Source: Apostichopus japonicus (Eukaryota > Echinodermata > Holothuroidea > Aspidochirotida > Stichopodidae). From it: a stretch of 64,000 nt of DNA. The stretch covers positions 11,311,213 through 11,375,212 of the forward strand of contig NC_092574.1 in assembly GCF_037975245.1 (NCBI RefSeq). The letters are read 5' to 3'. A program made the translations under genes and the position numbers. Shown piece after piece: positions 43,901 through 54,884 of the stretch. How positions within the stretch are numbered: the stretch's first letter is position 1; every line of letters begins with the position of its first letter. The notes under the pieces are model-generated. The model saw only the letters and a program-made list of their open reading frames with translations, was not told the DNA's origin and searched no databases.

Positions 43901-46503
43901 TGCGTCTCTTATTGACCTCTTATTGATATATCGAAAACAGCTCAGAGATTATTGTACACCCACCAGCAATATTTTATCAGATGTGAATGAAAATAAAATT
44001 AGCCTTGGATATAAGGAGAAGGACAAGCTGATTCAAAGTAGGAAAGGTAAACCCTGACATGCGCAGATGCCTTTCTTGCTCCTGAGACAATGTGAAGTAC
44101 ATGAACATAATGTATATTGCTTGTTGTGTATTTTAAAGTCTACTGCTGACGTGATTTTTTTTTATTAAATTGATAAAAAAAAGTAAGTTTAATCTTACAA
44201 TCCTTCCTCCACCACCACACGTTACTCATTTACTAACTCCATTGTTGTCCATATGCCTATACACCTACAGTTTTGAAAGACAATCAGGGTATCTCTTCAG
44301 TAAAGGCTTTGACAAAAACACATAATAATATAAACAGGGAATCCATACAAGTACCGAATATGAGGTGTGTAATTTATCTTATATTTTCGCCTTTTCGGCG
44401 CTCCTTGATAAATTATATAGAAGTGACAACCACCTAAGTAGGTTTTGGATATGACTGTCAAACAATTAGTCGTTTAAAAATTAAGAATATTTTCCCCTTA
44501 GAAAATATTGACGGTTGTACATAGAATGTTCGTTCAGATAAAATTTGAAATAATTTTCAAACGACTTTATAAACTTTTAGCATTAGAACCAGACTATCAG
44601 ACTATCCGATTATCAAGTGAATTACCAACAGATTGGACAGTTTTGTCCTACATTGGTAGCAATCGTGTACAACGTCGTTTTGCTGCAGTTGAGGGGGATC
44701 GGGGGGGGGGGGGGTCGGGGAAGGGGAAGACGTATAAGGGAGATCGGTGTGGGAGAACGATTTCAAATGTATTTTATTGCTTGAATGCAATATAATTCAA
44801 TCTACACCACCTGCTGTCACTTTTGAAATGCTTTGACTTACCCCAGTATTATCGCAAGAGTAACTTCCTCCAAATGGAATAATGTGACCAACGAAATCAA
44901 ATCCGTGGTTGGTAGGAAGATGAAACCCATCTGTCTTTGTGTTCTGATTGATACCTTTCAACAAATGAAATAAATAAAGATAACGTCAGTTTTTTTTTAT
45001 CTATTCCGTCCTCAATGAGTTGTGTCCTTTTTTAAATTTTGTTTTTTATTTTAGTTTGATTAAATTCTACGTCCATTGCTTAATATACTCCGATGATAAC
45101 TTGCTTGCAGAAAATATTTGAAACTCTCATTCCAGAGTGGTCACAAACCGGAAACGAAGACGTATATGTAAAAGTGGGGTGGTGCTACACCTACTTCCAC
45201 ACCCACCTGGATCGGTGCTTGGTATAGCTTTTTACTCTTTCCCTGACTAAAGATACATTGTAACTCTTTGCTTCTCACGAAAAACAAAGCATGCGAAAGG
45301 AATTTCAACTTACAGGTCAAATGGCTTGAGTGAAAGACTTACCAAGATGCCATTTTCCAACCATACCAGTCGTGTAGTTTTGTATTTTTAGTGCCTCTGC
45401 TATAGTGGTTTCACTTCTGGGTAAACCTGTAGTCAACCATGGCAAAAATACTCGATGGGTCTCACCCCAGACTCCTAAGCGAACTGGAAGTCTGCCTATA
45501 TGTAATCGGGAAAACAGGCACAAATACAAGATACTACGGCGTCACTATTGATATGCATAACAATGCAAGTTTGATGACATGTTATAAGGTTGAGCAGTTC
45601 TTTTCGAGTTAAACCTTTAGATTAAATTGAATTTGTCAGTGTACGATAGCTCAAAACTTCAAAGCTCAACAGAAAAAAATAATAGAGAGAAAAAAAAGAA
45701 TTCGATTTCTACAGTAAGTCAGTCATGAATTTTGTTGCTATGGACGCACGGGTTATTAGGATAAACGTCGTAATGAAATATCGGAAGAGTGTAAACGGAG
45801 CTCCGTGACATAATTTGGGTTCGGGAGGGAAGGGACATGAGGGGAACGTGATTTCCTTCCAAATAAATTGTATTAAATCAACTCTATAAAATCAAAGCGC
45901 TGGAATGATAGCACAAATTTCTACAATAGCCCTCTAACCCAACTAAAACTTTCTCAAGGTAAATGGGGACATCGTTCGTCTTAGACTCCCTCCCCAAAAC
46001 GGACATCAGCCAACATTTGTGACACCACCCACCGCCCCTCCCCCTACCCACCCACCCATGCACACATACACAAACAAATCCGCCACTTCAAACTCTATAT
46101 GGACCTTTCATTTTGTACTATGAATCACATGGAAGCCGAATGAAATGCCATATAGCACTATGGAATGAAACCTCAGATGCAAGGCAACATGCTGTCTAAC
46201 ATTAAGGGATAACTTACCCGTTAACAGCGCAGCTCTACTCGGTGAACAGACAGAATCAGAGGAATATGCCTGTGTAAATCGAAGCCCATTCTCGGCCATA
46301 ACATCTACGGGACCATACTCTTGTGTCGGATGTCCGTATGAAGCTATATCTCCGTAGCCCATATCATCTGCTAGTATCATAATTATGTTAGGACGATCAC
46401 TTTCTGTCTGTCTGGGTTTTCTTGGAGTTTTGCTATCTGCCTGGGATTGATGACCAACCACGGCAAGGGTCAATATAACGAACGCCCAATACATTGCCAT
46501 CAT
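40346..46503 (-). CDS. Arylsulfatase (six exons, complete)
   Basis: Joined minus-strand exons 46503-46218, 45495-45343, 44954-44842, 43078-42856, 41689-41525 and 40965-40346 give 1560 nt, 519 residues plus stop, with all phases consistent. It would hydrolyse sulfate esters in the secretory pathway or lysosome, or after secretion. Features: signal peptide (1 to about 22), metal-binding DD (46-47), sulfatase signature CSPSR (86-90) whose Cys is converted to formylglycine, second signature VGKWHLG with K143 and H145, H241/H243 in MHPHAP, metal ligands D295-H296, and a basic residue in the FKS segment before FEGGYRVP. The C-terminus ([10 protein letters not shown]..., then CC...CYC) resembles the STS/ARSD-type C-terminus, but the membrane hairpin of STS is absent, so it is soluble. 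Substrate unknown. Confidence 0.92.
41525..41689 (-). CDS. Sulfatase exon 5
   Basis: 165 bp, phase 1 to 1, acceptor tttaaag, donor gtgagt. Encodes [14 protein letters not shown], the conserved core strand [14 protein letters not shown] with the metal ligands D-H, and DPGIFRG. An intact copy exists in arm B at 56560-56724. Confidence 0.9.
41822..41937. repeat. Inverted pair of degenerate hammerhead-like repeats in sulfatase intron 4
   Basis: GAGGGCCTGAC (about 41825-41835) pairs with GTCAGGCCCTC (about 41920-41930). Just inside the right arm lies GAAGAAGATCC...GGATCGGAACGTC, a decayed form of CUGANGA...GAAAC-GUC. The left arm carries a further decayed mirror. The arm B equivalent (about 56285-56430) preserves a fuller hairpin, GAAGAAGATCCTGCTAGGATC. 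Confidence 0.4.
42640..42856 (-). repeat. Minisatellite at the exon 4 donor, arm A
   Basis: About ten copies of a 19-20-bp unit (minus strand GGCCAGGGGTGGAGTCACTC, with GGTAAGGTCA variants), starting at the exon 4/intron 4 boundary. The unit matches the exon's own last bases plus the donor. Confidence 0.85.
42856..43078 (-). CDS. Sulfatase exon 4
   Basis: 223 bp, phase 0 to 1, acceptor cttcttcag, donor gtaagg. Encodes [11 protein letters not shown] to FKGSSARG with [13 protein letters not shown]. The donor is the first copy of the adjacent GGCCAGGGGTAAGGTCACTC minisatellite. The open frame runs on through the repeat, but joining at this donor restores the family sequence (SSARG-AYGDN). Confidence 0.88.
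43079..44841. other. Sulfatase intron 3
   Basis: 1.76 kb. Contains C/G-runs near 43520 and 44702. No embedded gene seen. Absent from arm B. Confidence 0.6.
44842..44954 (-). CDS. Sulfatase exon 3
   Basis: 113 bp, phase 1 to 0, donor gtaagt. The acceptor is weak (gttgaaag), with a poor pyrimidine tract. Encodes [19 protein letters not shown] and [14 protein letters not shown]. It completes the GKWHLG-to-NHGFD segment expected in the family and is too short to appear as a long open frame. Confidence 0.85.
45343..45495 (-). CDS. Sulfatase exon 2
   Basis: 153 bp, phase 1 to 1, acceptor atatag, donor gtaagt. Encodes [10 protein letters not shown] to [11 protein letters not shown], including the second sulfatase signature with active-site Lys and His. 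Absent from arm B. Confidence 0.9.
46218..46503 (-). CDS. Sulfatase exon 1
   Basis: Start codon at 46503; two further in-frame ATGs follow within four codons. Encodes the signal peptide ([17 protein letters not shown]), the first metal-binding motif [14 protein letters not shown] and the [11 protein letters not shown] signature. Ends in phase 1 at a gtaagt donor. Absent from arm B. Confidence 0.92.
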
Positions 46504-47059
46504 GAGTTATAGAGGTCCACTTCTTGAATGTATTAACCAAGAGAAAAGGAAACAAAAGAGAAACAAAAGAAGGGATCATCGCTAGGTGTCATAAATTTAT
46601 ACTTCATTATCATTGCAGAGCGCCTAAAAAATGTCAGAGATATAGAAGAATAAGAAGGCATAATAATACTCGTAAAATATCAACAACAAAACTGGTCACA
46701 TATATGTTCTATTTCTATATCTTCTCCAGACCATACAAAGAAAATCAAGAAAAAGACAGTAAATTTTCAGGTAATGATTTCTCACTCTTCGAAATTGTAA
46801 GTGAACAAGTAACTGTAAAGCGATATGTGGTGACGACATCAGTTAGAATCCAAATTGTATTTTCATTATCTGGAGAAACGAATACGAAATGTAGGTCTTT
46901 CTGGCTAAAGGGCTTACGGTAGGTTTAAGAAAACAGAGAGCAAAATACCACAAAAATAAATAAATAAATAAAGAAAGAAAGTAAAATAGCCATTTACTTG
47001 AAATATATGTAACACATCGTTAGCATGTCATTCGAGGCAACAAAAGTCGTATGTTTTTC
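46504..47059. other. Region upstream of the sulfatase gene
   Basis: No clear TATA box was identified in minus orientation. The 132-codon plus-strand frame at 46524-46922 is basic and featureless and has no arm B counterpart, so it is treated as chance. Confidence 0.4.
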
Positions 47060-47529
47060 CTACTGTTTGTTGTGTTGCATCTGGAGTACTGACCTATTTG
47101 TTTGTGTTATTAGACTATACATAGTGCAGCCATTTTACTTTGATAACCTTTTTGGCTGTTTAAAGGTTAGTTTATCAAACATTACATGTGTTGATTAAAT
47201 ACAATCAGGGCTTTTTAACGGCCTACAGTGAATCATAAATGTTGTGCCTAAAATCATCATTTAATTCTTTTTTCTCTGCACTAAAATCGAAACATGTTTT
47301 AGGGTTGACTTCTGGTACATCATTACTTTTGTTGTATTTGTTGTATTTTGCTACAAATCACTTCTTTCATGCTAGGTTGTATTTATACCAGTTTTAATTT
47401 CATATTTTTTATGGAAATAACCTGTTAAACATCTGATGGTCATTAATGGAAGTTTCCGGGCAGTTGCTAGTCTAATAAACACCATTATGTCAGTTCCCCA
47501 GATGTAATCAAAAATTAAAATGGAATTTT

Positions 47530-47754
47530 ATGGCCACATGTAAACATATTGAACAACGCTTTACAAAATTATCAGCGACAAATGGTGTTGAATATGAACC
47601 GAAGATGCCTTGTCGTTTATATGAAGATCACATTAAAGAGCACATGTCTTGTTTGAAGTATAGCGAATTAATTGAATTATTAAACAATGGTTTAAACATC
47701 AACATTAAGGCCTGCATTGTGGAGCTGACGTCATCATTAATTAAACACATGTAG
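47530..47754 (+). other. Open frame of unknown nature in arm A
   Basis: A 74-codon frame with ordinary protein-like composition (MATCKHIEQRFTKLS, LKYSELIELLNNGL). The arm B copy (about 53530-54117, minus) has a 2-bp insertion after the start and further breaks, so it is not conserved. Could be the remnant of a transposon or host exon; no family recognised. Confidence 0.2.
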
Positions 47755-48569
47755 ATTTAACATATTTTAACACTGAATGCAACACAAAAAAAATGGAATA
47801 TGTAGATATATAAAATAGAAATATGACAAACACTGAAAATGTCTTCTTTGGCCTCGAGCCAAGATTTAAAATCAATTAACGATTGTTTTCCTGATACATT
47901 AGCTCAGCAACATATACACAGGTCCAATAAAAAAATATATATAAAAAACAAATAAAAAATATATTAACTAACAAAAGTGGATTCACGTTATCTTGTACCT
48001 ACCAACTAAACAGCTGTTGATTACAACGTCTAAATGAAGAAAGGAAGATTCCTGGTTTACTTCACTATGCTGTAAGTGTTATCTCTGAGAATAATGATTG
48101 CAATCTGTGTCTCATCAAAACATTATGTATGTGTAAGCAAATTTGAGAAGCGTTTGTTTACAAACGCCTCTAGAGTAAATTATAGCTCAAACGTTCGCAC
48201 CTTTAATATTTACCTGAAGCTATTGCCGTCAAGAAATATGTTGTATAATTCAAGTGCCTTTTTTAATAATCATTGTCTGTTATCACGAAATGTTTTTTAC
48301 CTCAGCTAATATAGACCTAGAGAGTGTACACACCCTTTACTTACACATATGTATATGTATAAACGCTAAACACTTTTGAAGCTTTTAGTGAAGGGGTGGG
48401 GGGGGGGTCTGGCGGTACAGGTTTGGTATACTTTCTCAGATGAATTTGTTTGGAGGTGTCCAATAGTAAAATACAGCTACATAATGAGGCTTTCGATATT
48501 TTTTTCATGCGACCTTCTTCAGCCGATCCAAGGGGGAGTGTGGATGTAACCCCGCAGTGTCAACTTCAC

Positions 48570-51050
48570 ACGAAAAATTATAGAGCTTTTACTAACAAAA
48601 CCCTTATACATTTAGACTAAATTATAGACTTAATGTATAGCTGCAATATGCCTCATATTGCACCATTTGACGTCAACTCAAACATTTTGGGAATGGGGGG
48701 GGGGGGGGTGGGGAGGGACAGAAAGCGGTTAGGTTTACAGGGATATATCATATGTTTGGTAGCAAAGTATGTAATACTTATCTTAAAGAGTAATATATTC
48801 CACACTGTTAATTGAAAACACCATCTCAAATTATCCTTTTCCTACAACTAGAAATATGTTGCATTTTAGCTTTATTGGCAATGATCTCTAAAGTTAGAAT
48901 TTCATCAATTATATGCAGCTTGTCTTTGTATATATAAAGTTATAATAGTATACAGAAATAACAGAAGACACAAACACGATTCTATGCTCGTTAACCGTGA
49001 TGACTTCATACGTTCTACTTCTTGCCAGATGCATTCACAAAGTATCACCAAAAAAATCACAACTTCTATATATCATCTATATCATGTGGATGTGGTTTGA
49101 CATAAAGATAAACAACATTTTCAGTATATTTGTCAAGCAACGGAATATAGCCAACGGAATATTCGTTTAAAGACAAGGCGTGGTGTAGAGTTTAGTGTGA
49201 GGGATAGCCTATCTAGAGGGATATCTACTGTATGTGGGTCATTTTTATTCATAGTAATCTATCAAGACTTAGCTACTGAGTGATATCCAAATAATCTAAT
49301 AAGATTTTTCCTTTTCTTAATTCGTTTTCTGGAGGACGAGGTGCAGATTAATAAAATCTATATTCTCTGCCAATGCTTTGTATATGCCAGAATGACTGGT
49401 CACCGTATACTTGTATATCTTGTCGTATAGCACGTTCTTTTGTTACTAACTATAACAGACTAACTAACATGGTGATTTCATGAGCTGATTCCCACGGTTA
49501 AAAAATATTTTTACACAGCCCGTCTGTATTCTATTAACTACTGTGTAAATGGGCTGTAATTTTTACCAGGCTCCCCAGCCCACCGGCGGACCGGCCCACC
49601 GGACATTGCCCAAATGCCCGTGTAGCCAGTCCGCCACTGGTTTCAAACCACCTACAAGGACCTATATTCTCTTGCAAGACTTATTCCAAGTTGCAGCTGT
49701 TCAGTACTGCTGAGTGGAGGCACTCGTGGCTTCAGTGATATCTGCTTTGCGATAAGGTTGGATATTTTTAAGGGTATTGAACAACTTTGTTCACCAAAAT
49801 CTGCACGGCAGTGATGACGATGAATAAGATGTCCTAACCTCTCTCAGTATTTGAGATAAACTCTTGTCCAATGTATACGAACGTCAAATGGCGGTCCTAT
49901 CGGGAGAAGGGATGGGTGCGACATTTACATTTGCCTCGTAACTCTCTGGACATTCACCGAAACATAGAGACGGTTTGATATAAGTCGTTGCTATAATTCT
50001 TGGGAAATATTAAAACTGAACAACAGATTTTATTTCGAAGATTGGTAAAGCTGCAGTGGTGTAGGAACTATCAACATGTGCCAGGGTGGATAACTGAACC
50101 AATGCATGGAGTTTGTGGATATCCCTGAAAAACACGGAACTTTGTAGATGCTATACAGTGGCCAAAATTGGAAAATTAATATTTCAACATGTCAAATATC
50201 TTAGCCAAATAATCGACCATTTTATCTCCTAATTGCGACTTCTTTTTCGAATTTTCGCCTTAAAATCTCAACTATTCGGATACCGTCTCGATATTATGAC
50301 TTAAAATATCGACATTTGACTTATTCCTGAATTCGCCAATTGCTCCCCTCCCCCCACACACACTTTTTGGAAGCTTCAAAAGCGTATACTGTGCAGATGA
50401 TTGGGTTGGAGTGTTTTCAAACTATAGCCCTTACTTAAAACGTTGGAATTGATGCGTTATTTGTTGATGATGGTGCTGTTATTTTTTGTTGCAATTCAAT
50501 TCTGGCATAATTTGAGTAACGTCAAAGACCGGCAATGTAGTACGATTACATAAAAAATACGCACAGTATGTGACTGTACAAAAGAAAGAAAATAACGCTT
50601 TTAAATACACATTATTATATATTTTATTTATGTATACTATATATAGTTATATATATATTTTATATTATAGTATATATATAGTACATTATATATAGTATAT
50701 ATACTGTATTTATACTATATATATACTATGTACTATATACATATATCTACATATACTTTGTACTATATATAGGCCTATACCTAAATAGGATACAAATATA
50801 TACATATGTACATATATACGTATGTATACATGTATATTTATATAGTATATATATACTATTAACTATATGCCAATATAATCATCACTGATGAAGCAGTAAG
50901 TATTCTTACCTTTAACAGTCAGTAACTATAAACTTCGTATGGATACAAACGGCAGGTATGGCGTCTTACACTTAAGTAAGGTGTAACGAGAAATGTATGT
51001 GCATAAATATGAAGTTTGAACCCCATATACCGTGAAATGGCAAATACAAA
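48570..51050. other. Segment present only in arm A
   Basis: About 2.5 kb without a mirror in arm B. Contains a hAT-like right terminus at about 49560-49645 (ending GTCCGCCACTGG), a hAT-like left terminus near 50053 (CAGTGGTGTAGGAAC) and a TATATAGTATAT-rich tract at about 50620-50870. No gene seen. It is either an insertion in A or a deletion in B. Confidence 0.45.
50620..50870. repeat. TATATAGTATA-rich microsatellite
   Basis: AT-rich tract of TATATA with recurring GTA/CTA interruptions. Confidence 0.85.
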
Positions 51051-51330
51051 TATTGAGAGGTGCATAGGAAATGTAAACAGGATATGGATGTTTAATGCAC
51101 TCAGTATACATGTAGTTCTGACCACACAAATGACCAAACTATAGGACTCAGTGTATACGCCTTTACGTGGTGAGTTTCTGCGGATGGGATCCCCCCTCCC
51201 CCCCAACCACAAGATTGGCTCTTCTCTTAACAACTAAACCGTTACCACTGCAACTTGTACCTATCAAATGCATCTTCTTCACATGTACCACACTTTCAGT
51301 TTCTTCATTGTGGAGGCCACATCACCCCCC

Positions 51331-52429
51331 CCCCTTCCTCCCACAAACACACGCGATGCACCCTTTCAGTCCCTTCCAAACTGAAATTAAAAGTGTTTAC
51401 GGCTTTACGTGTTTAGTCTTTACGGAGGGGAATTTCCCCAGAAGATTGGATCTTGCTGTTACTGCTACACCGTGGTTACAGCTGCATTTCCTGTTGACTT
51501 CACTACAGATAGCGACAGATTACATGTTGACATAAATAACCCAAATGAGCAACTCAGTTAACTGCTAAGCAAGTAGTGTTAGGCACAGCTACCATGCATA
51601 TGTATCTCCTAAAGGAGTATTTTGTACATTAAAAGTGTGTGTCCTGCAAATCTGTGAAATCACAGTGTAGGCTATATTCAAGTAACTGAAGACCAGAAAC
51701 CAGGAAGACCACACTAAGCATAGTAATTCCTTGCCAGGTGAGAACCCCCCCCCCCCCTAAATATGTCAACTTTAGACCATTTTGTAATGCAAGTTGATCA
51801 AGCATCAAGCAAGAGGACCTTGCATGCATGTAAATAGCCCATCCACCCTTCACGCTTTGAAATTGTCACGTTTAGAACGTATATATGAACCTCAAATTAT
51901 CTCTGACCTCCACAGAAAACAAAAGCCATCCTCAACATATATATTCCGTTTTGCTTTCGATTGCCAGTATAAGGGATACAAATGTTTGGTTCTTAGGCCC
52001 CATATGAGGTTTTTCTTTTCAAGAAACCATTACTGTATTTGATGGGGGCCTTGTTCCACTTATAGTTATCATAACAAAGCCAAAAAAGTGTGGAATATTT
52101 GAATACAAAATATTAACATCTTATAATCAATTCTTTCAAAGTAAATATACCACACATTGGAATAACAATTTATATTCGAGAAAAATATCTAAAAAAAAGA
52201 AGTCTTAACATAAAATAAATAAAAGGGGAGGACATCCGTCGAAAGGATGAACGGGAGAATATATTTTGCTGAGAGGTGACCCCGTTTGCTTATACCCGTT
52301 TCCTTTCAGAAACAGTATTGAACCTTTCTGGACAGTAAAAAAAGAGAGAAAAGGGATGGTTCACCCATTTTTATATATTATTCAACAAGTACGTTACTGC
52401 CATGTTTCAATGAGGGCTGGGGAGGGGGT
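51331..52429. other. Spacer at the centre of the inverted duplication
   Basis: About 1.1 kb between the innermost mirrored blocks (51050-51330 and 52430-52680). Has C-runs near 51330 and 51746-51758. No gene or symmetry seen. Confidence 0.5.
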
Positions 52430-53601
52430 GAAGTGGTCTCCCCAATGAAGATTCTGGAAATGTGGTACATGTGAAGAAGATACATTTGATAGGTACAAAA
52501 TGCAGTGGTAACGGTTTAGCTGTAAAGAGAAGAGCCAATCTTTATGGTGGGGGGGGGGGGGATCCCATCCGTAGAAACTCACCACGTAAAGGCGTATACA
52601 CTAAGGCCTATAGTTTGGTCATTAAATTCGTGTGTTATCCATATCCTGTTTACATCTCCTATGCACCTCTCAATAAATACTCTTTATTTTTTCGTGTGAA
52701 GTTGACACTGCGGGGTAACATCCACACTCCCTCTTGGATTGGCTGAAGAAGGTGGCATAAAAAAAAAATACCGAAAGCCTCATGATGTAGATGCATTTTA
52801 CTATTGGACACCTCAAAACAAATTTATCTGGGGAAGTGTACCAAACCTGTATACCGCGAGATCCCTATCTCCACCCCATCAATAAAAGCTTCCATAGCAA
52901 ATAGTGTATATACATATAAATAAATATTTATATACCCGGAGTCTAAGAAAAGGGTGTGTACACTATGTAGGTCTATATTAGCTGGAGTAAAACACATTTC
53001 GTGATCACAGACAATGGTGATTAATAGAGGCACTTGAATTAGACAACATATTGACAGCAATATAGCTTCAGGTAAATATTAAACGTGCGAACGTTTGAGC
53101 TATAATTTACTCTAGAGGCGTATTGTAAACAAACGCTTCTCGAATTTGCTTACACATACTACATGTTTCGAGGAGACACAGATTGCAATCATTATTCTCA
53201 AGATAACACTTAAGGTATAATGAACTTAACCAGGACCTGGTCATTTTGAGATCGTTTTCTTCCTTTAGACGTTGTAAATCAACAGCTGCTTTGTTGGTGG
53301 AAAGTTTACTTGAAAACGTGAATCCACCTTTGTCAGTTTGGATTTTGTTTTTATTGGACCTGGGTATAATGTTGCCGAGCTACTGTGTCAGAAAAACAAT
53401 TCGTTAATTGATTTTTAATCTTGGCTCGAGCCCAGAGAAAGACTTGTTCAGTGTTAGTCATATTTCTATTTTATATATCTACGTATTCCAGTTTTTTGTT
53501 GTATTCAGTGTTAAAATATGTTAAATCTACATGTGTTTAATTAATGATGACGTCAGCTCCACGGTACAGGCCTATATGTTGATGTTTAAACCATTGTTCA
53601 T

Positions 53602-53950
53602 TCATACTTAGTAAAGATTCCTAAATCCTATTGGTCCATTCAGGTCAGCTGACCGTGGTTAATCCTGTGAGTAACGCACGGTAAAATTACGGGGCATCAC
53701 TTTAATAAATCTCTGGTTATATGTAACCAAAAATGTTTTGTTTTATGATTTTTCCCCCACACAAATTGTAGTGTATGAATGAACGGGGTTAATCAACGGT
53801 CTAGCGTGCGTTACTCACATGATTAATGCACTCCGGGTGTTAATGCTATCGCTGGATGCACTCGGGCTCCGCCCTCGTGCATCGCTTGCATTATCCCCCG
53901 ATCGTGCATTAATCCTGTGAGTAACGCACGCTAGACCGTTGATTAACCCC
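53602..53950. mobile_element. Fold-back insertion specific to arm B
   Basis: Arm A reads straight through here. Arm B has about 350 extra bases, of which about 53785-53946 form a long stem: GTTAATCAACGGTCTAGCGT near the left mirrors ACGCTAGACCGTTGATTAAC near the right. The loop side holds GCACTCGGGCTCCGCCCTCG. Because it is private to one arm, it inserted after the duplication. Confidence 0.6.
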
Positions 53951-54884
53951 TTATTTAATAATTCAATTCATTCGCCTTACTTCAAACATAGACATGTTCT
54001 TTAATTTGATCTTCATATAAACGACAAGGCATCTTCGGTTCATATTCAACACCATTTGTCGCTGATAATTTTGTAAAGCGTTGTTCAACATATGTTTACA
54101 TGTGGCCATAAAATTCCATTTTAATTTTTGATTACATCTAAGGAAATGACAAAATGGTGTTTATTAGACTAGCAGCTGTCCGGAAACTTCCATTAATGAC
54201 CATCAGATGTTTAACAGGTTATTTTTATACAAAAAAAATGAAAGTAAAACTGGTTTAAATACAACCTGGAATGAAAGCAGTGATTTGTAGCAAAATACAA
54301 CAAATCGCCTTTCAAAAGTGATGCTGTACCAGAAGTCATCCTTAAACCATGTTTCGATTTTAGTGCAGAGAAAAATGAATTAAAAATGATGATTTTAGGC
54401 ACAACATTATTGATACACTGTAGGCCGTTAAATAGCTCCCCACCAACCCTGATTGTATATCATCAACACATGTAATATTTGAGAAACTAACCTTCAAACA
54501 GCCAAGAAGGTTATGAAAGTAAAGTGACTGCACTATGTATAGTCTAATAACCCAAACAAATAGGTCAGTACTCCAGACGCAACACAATATTGAATCGGGA
54601 AAAGAACTTTTATGGTAGAAATTGGTGCTATCATTCCAACGCTTTGATTTTAAAGAGTTGATTTAATATATTTTATTTGAATGGAAATCACGTTCCCCTC
54701 ATGACCCCTTCCCTCCCGGACCCGAATTATGTCACGGAGCTCCGTTTACACTCTTGAGATATTTCCTTGCAATGTTTACCCTAACAACCTGTGAGTTTCA
54801 TACACCGGTGAGGTATACAAGTCCATAGAAACAAAATTCATGACTGACTTACTGTAGAAAGTTGAGCTATTAAGTTTTGAGCTA

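Larger units (their letters stand above)
39130..51330 (+). repeat. Inverted segmental duplication, arm A (long arm)
   Basis: Blocks of this arm reappear reverse-complemented in 52430-57840. Approximate pairs: 39130-39560 with 57410-57840; 40680-40900 with 57120-57340; 41220-42440 with 55790-57060; 42440-42975 with 54885-55790; 45640-45900 with 54640-54890; 47060-48560 with 52680-54600; 51050-51330 with 52430-52680. This arm contains the intact sulfatase gene and about 2.5 kb (48570-51050) missing from the other arm. Confidence 0.85.

Noticed and set aside
46524-46922. 132-codon plus-strand frame upstream of the sulfatase
   Set aside because: Basic, featureless sequence in AT-rich DNA, without domain, splice signals or a mirrored copy.
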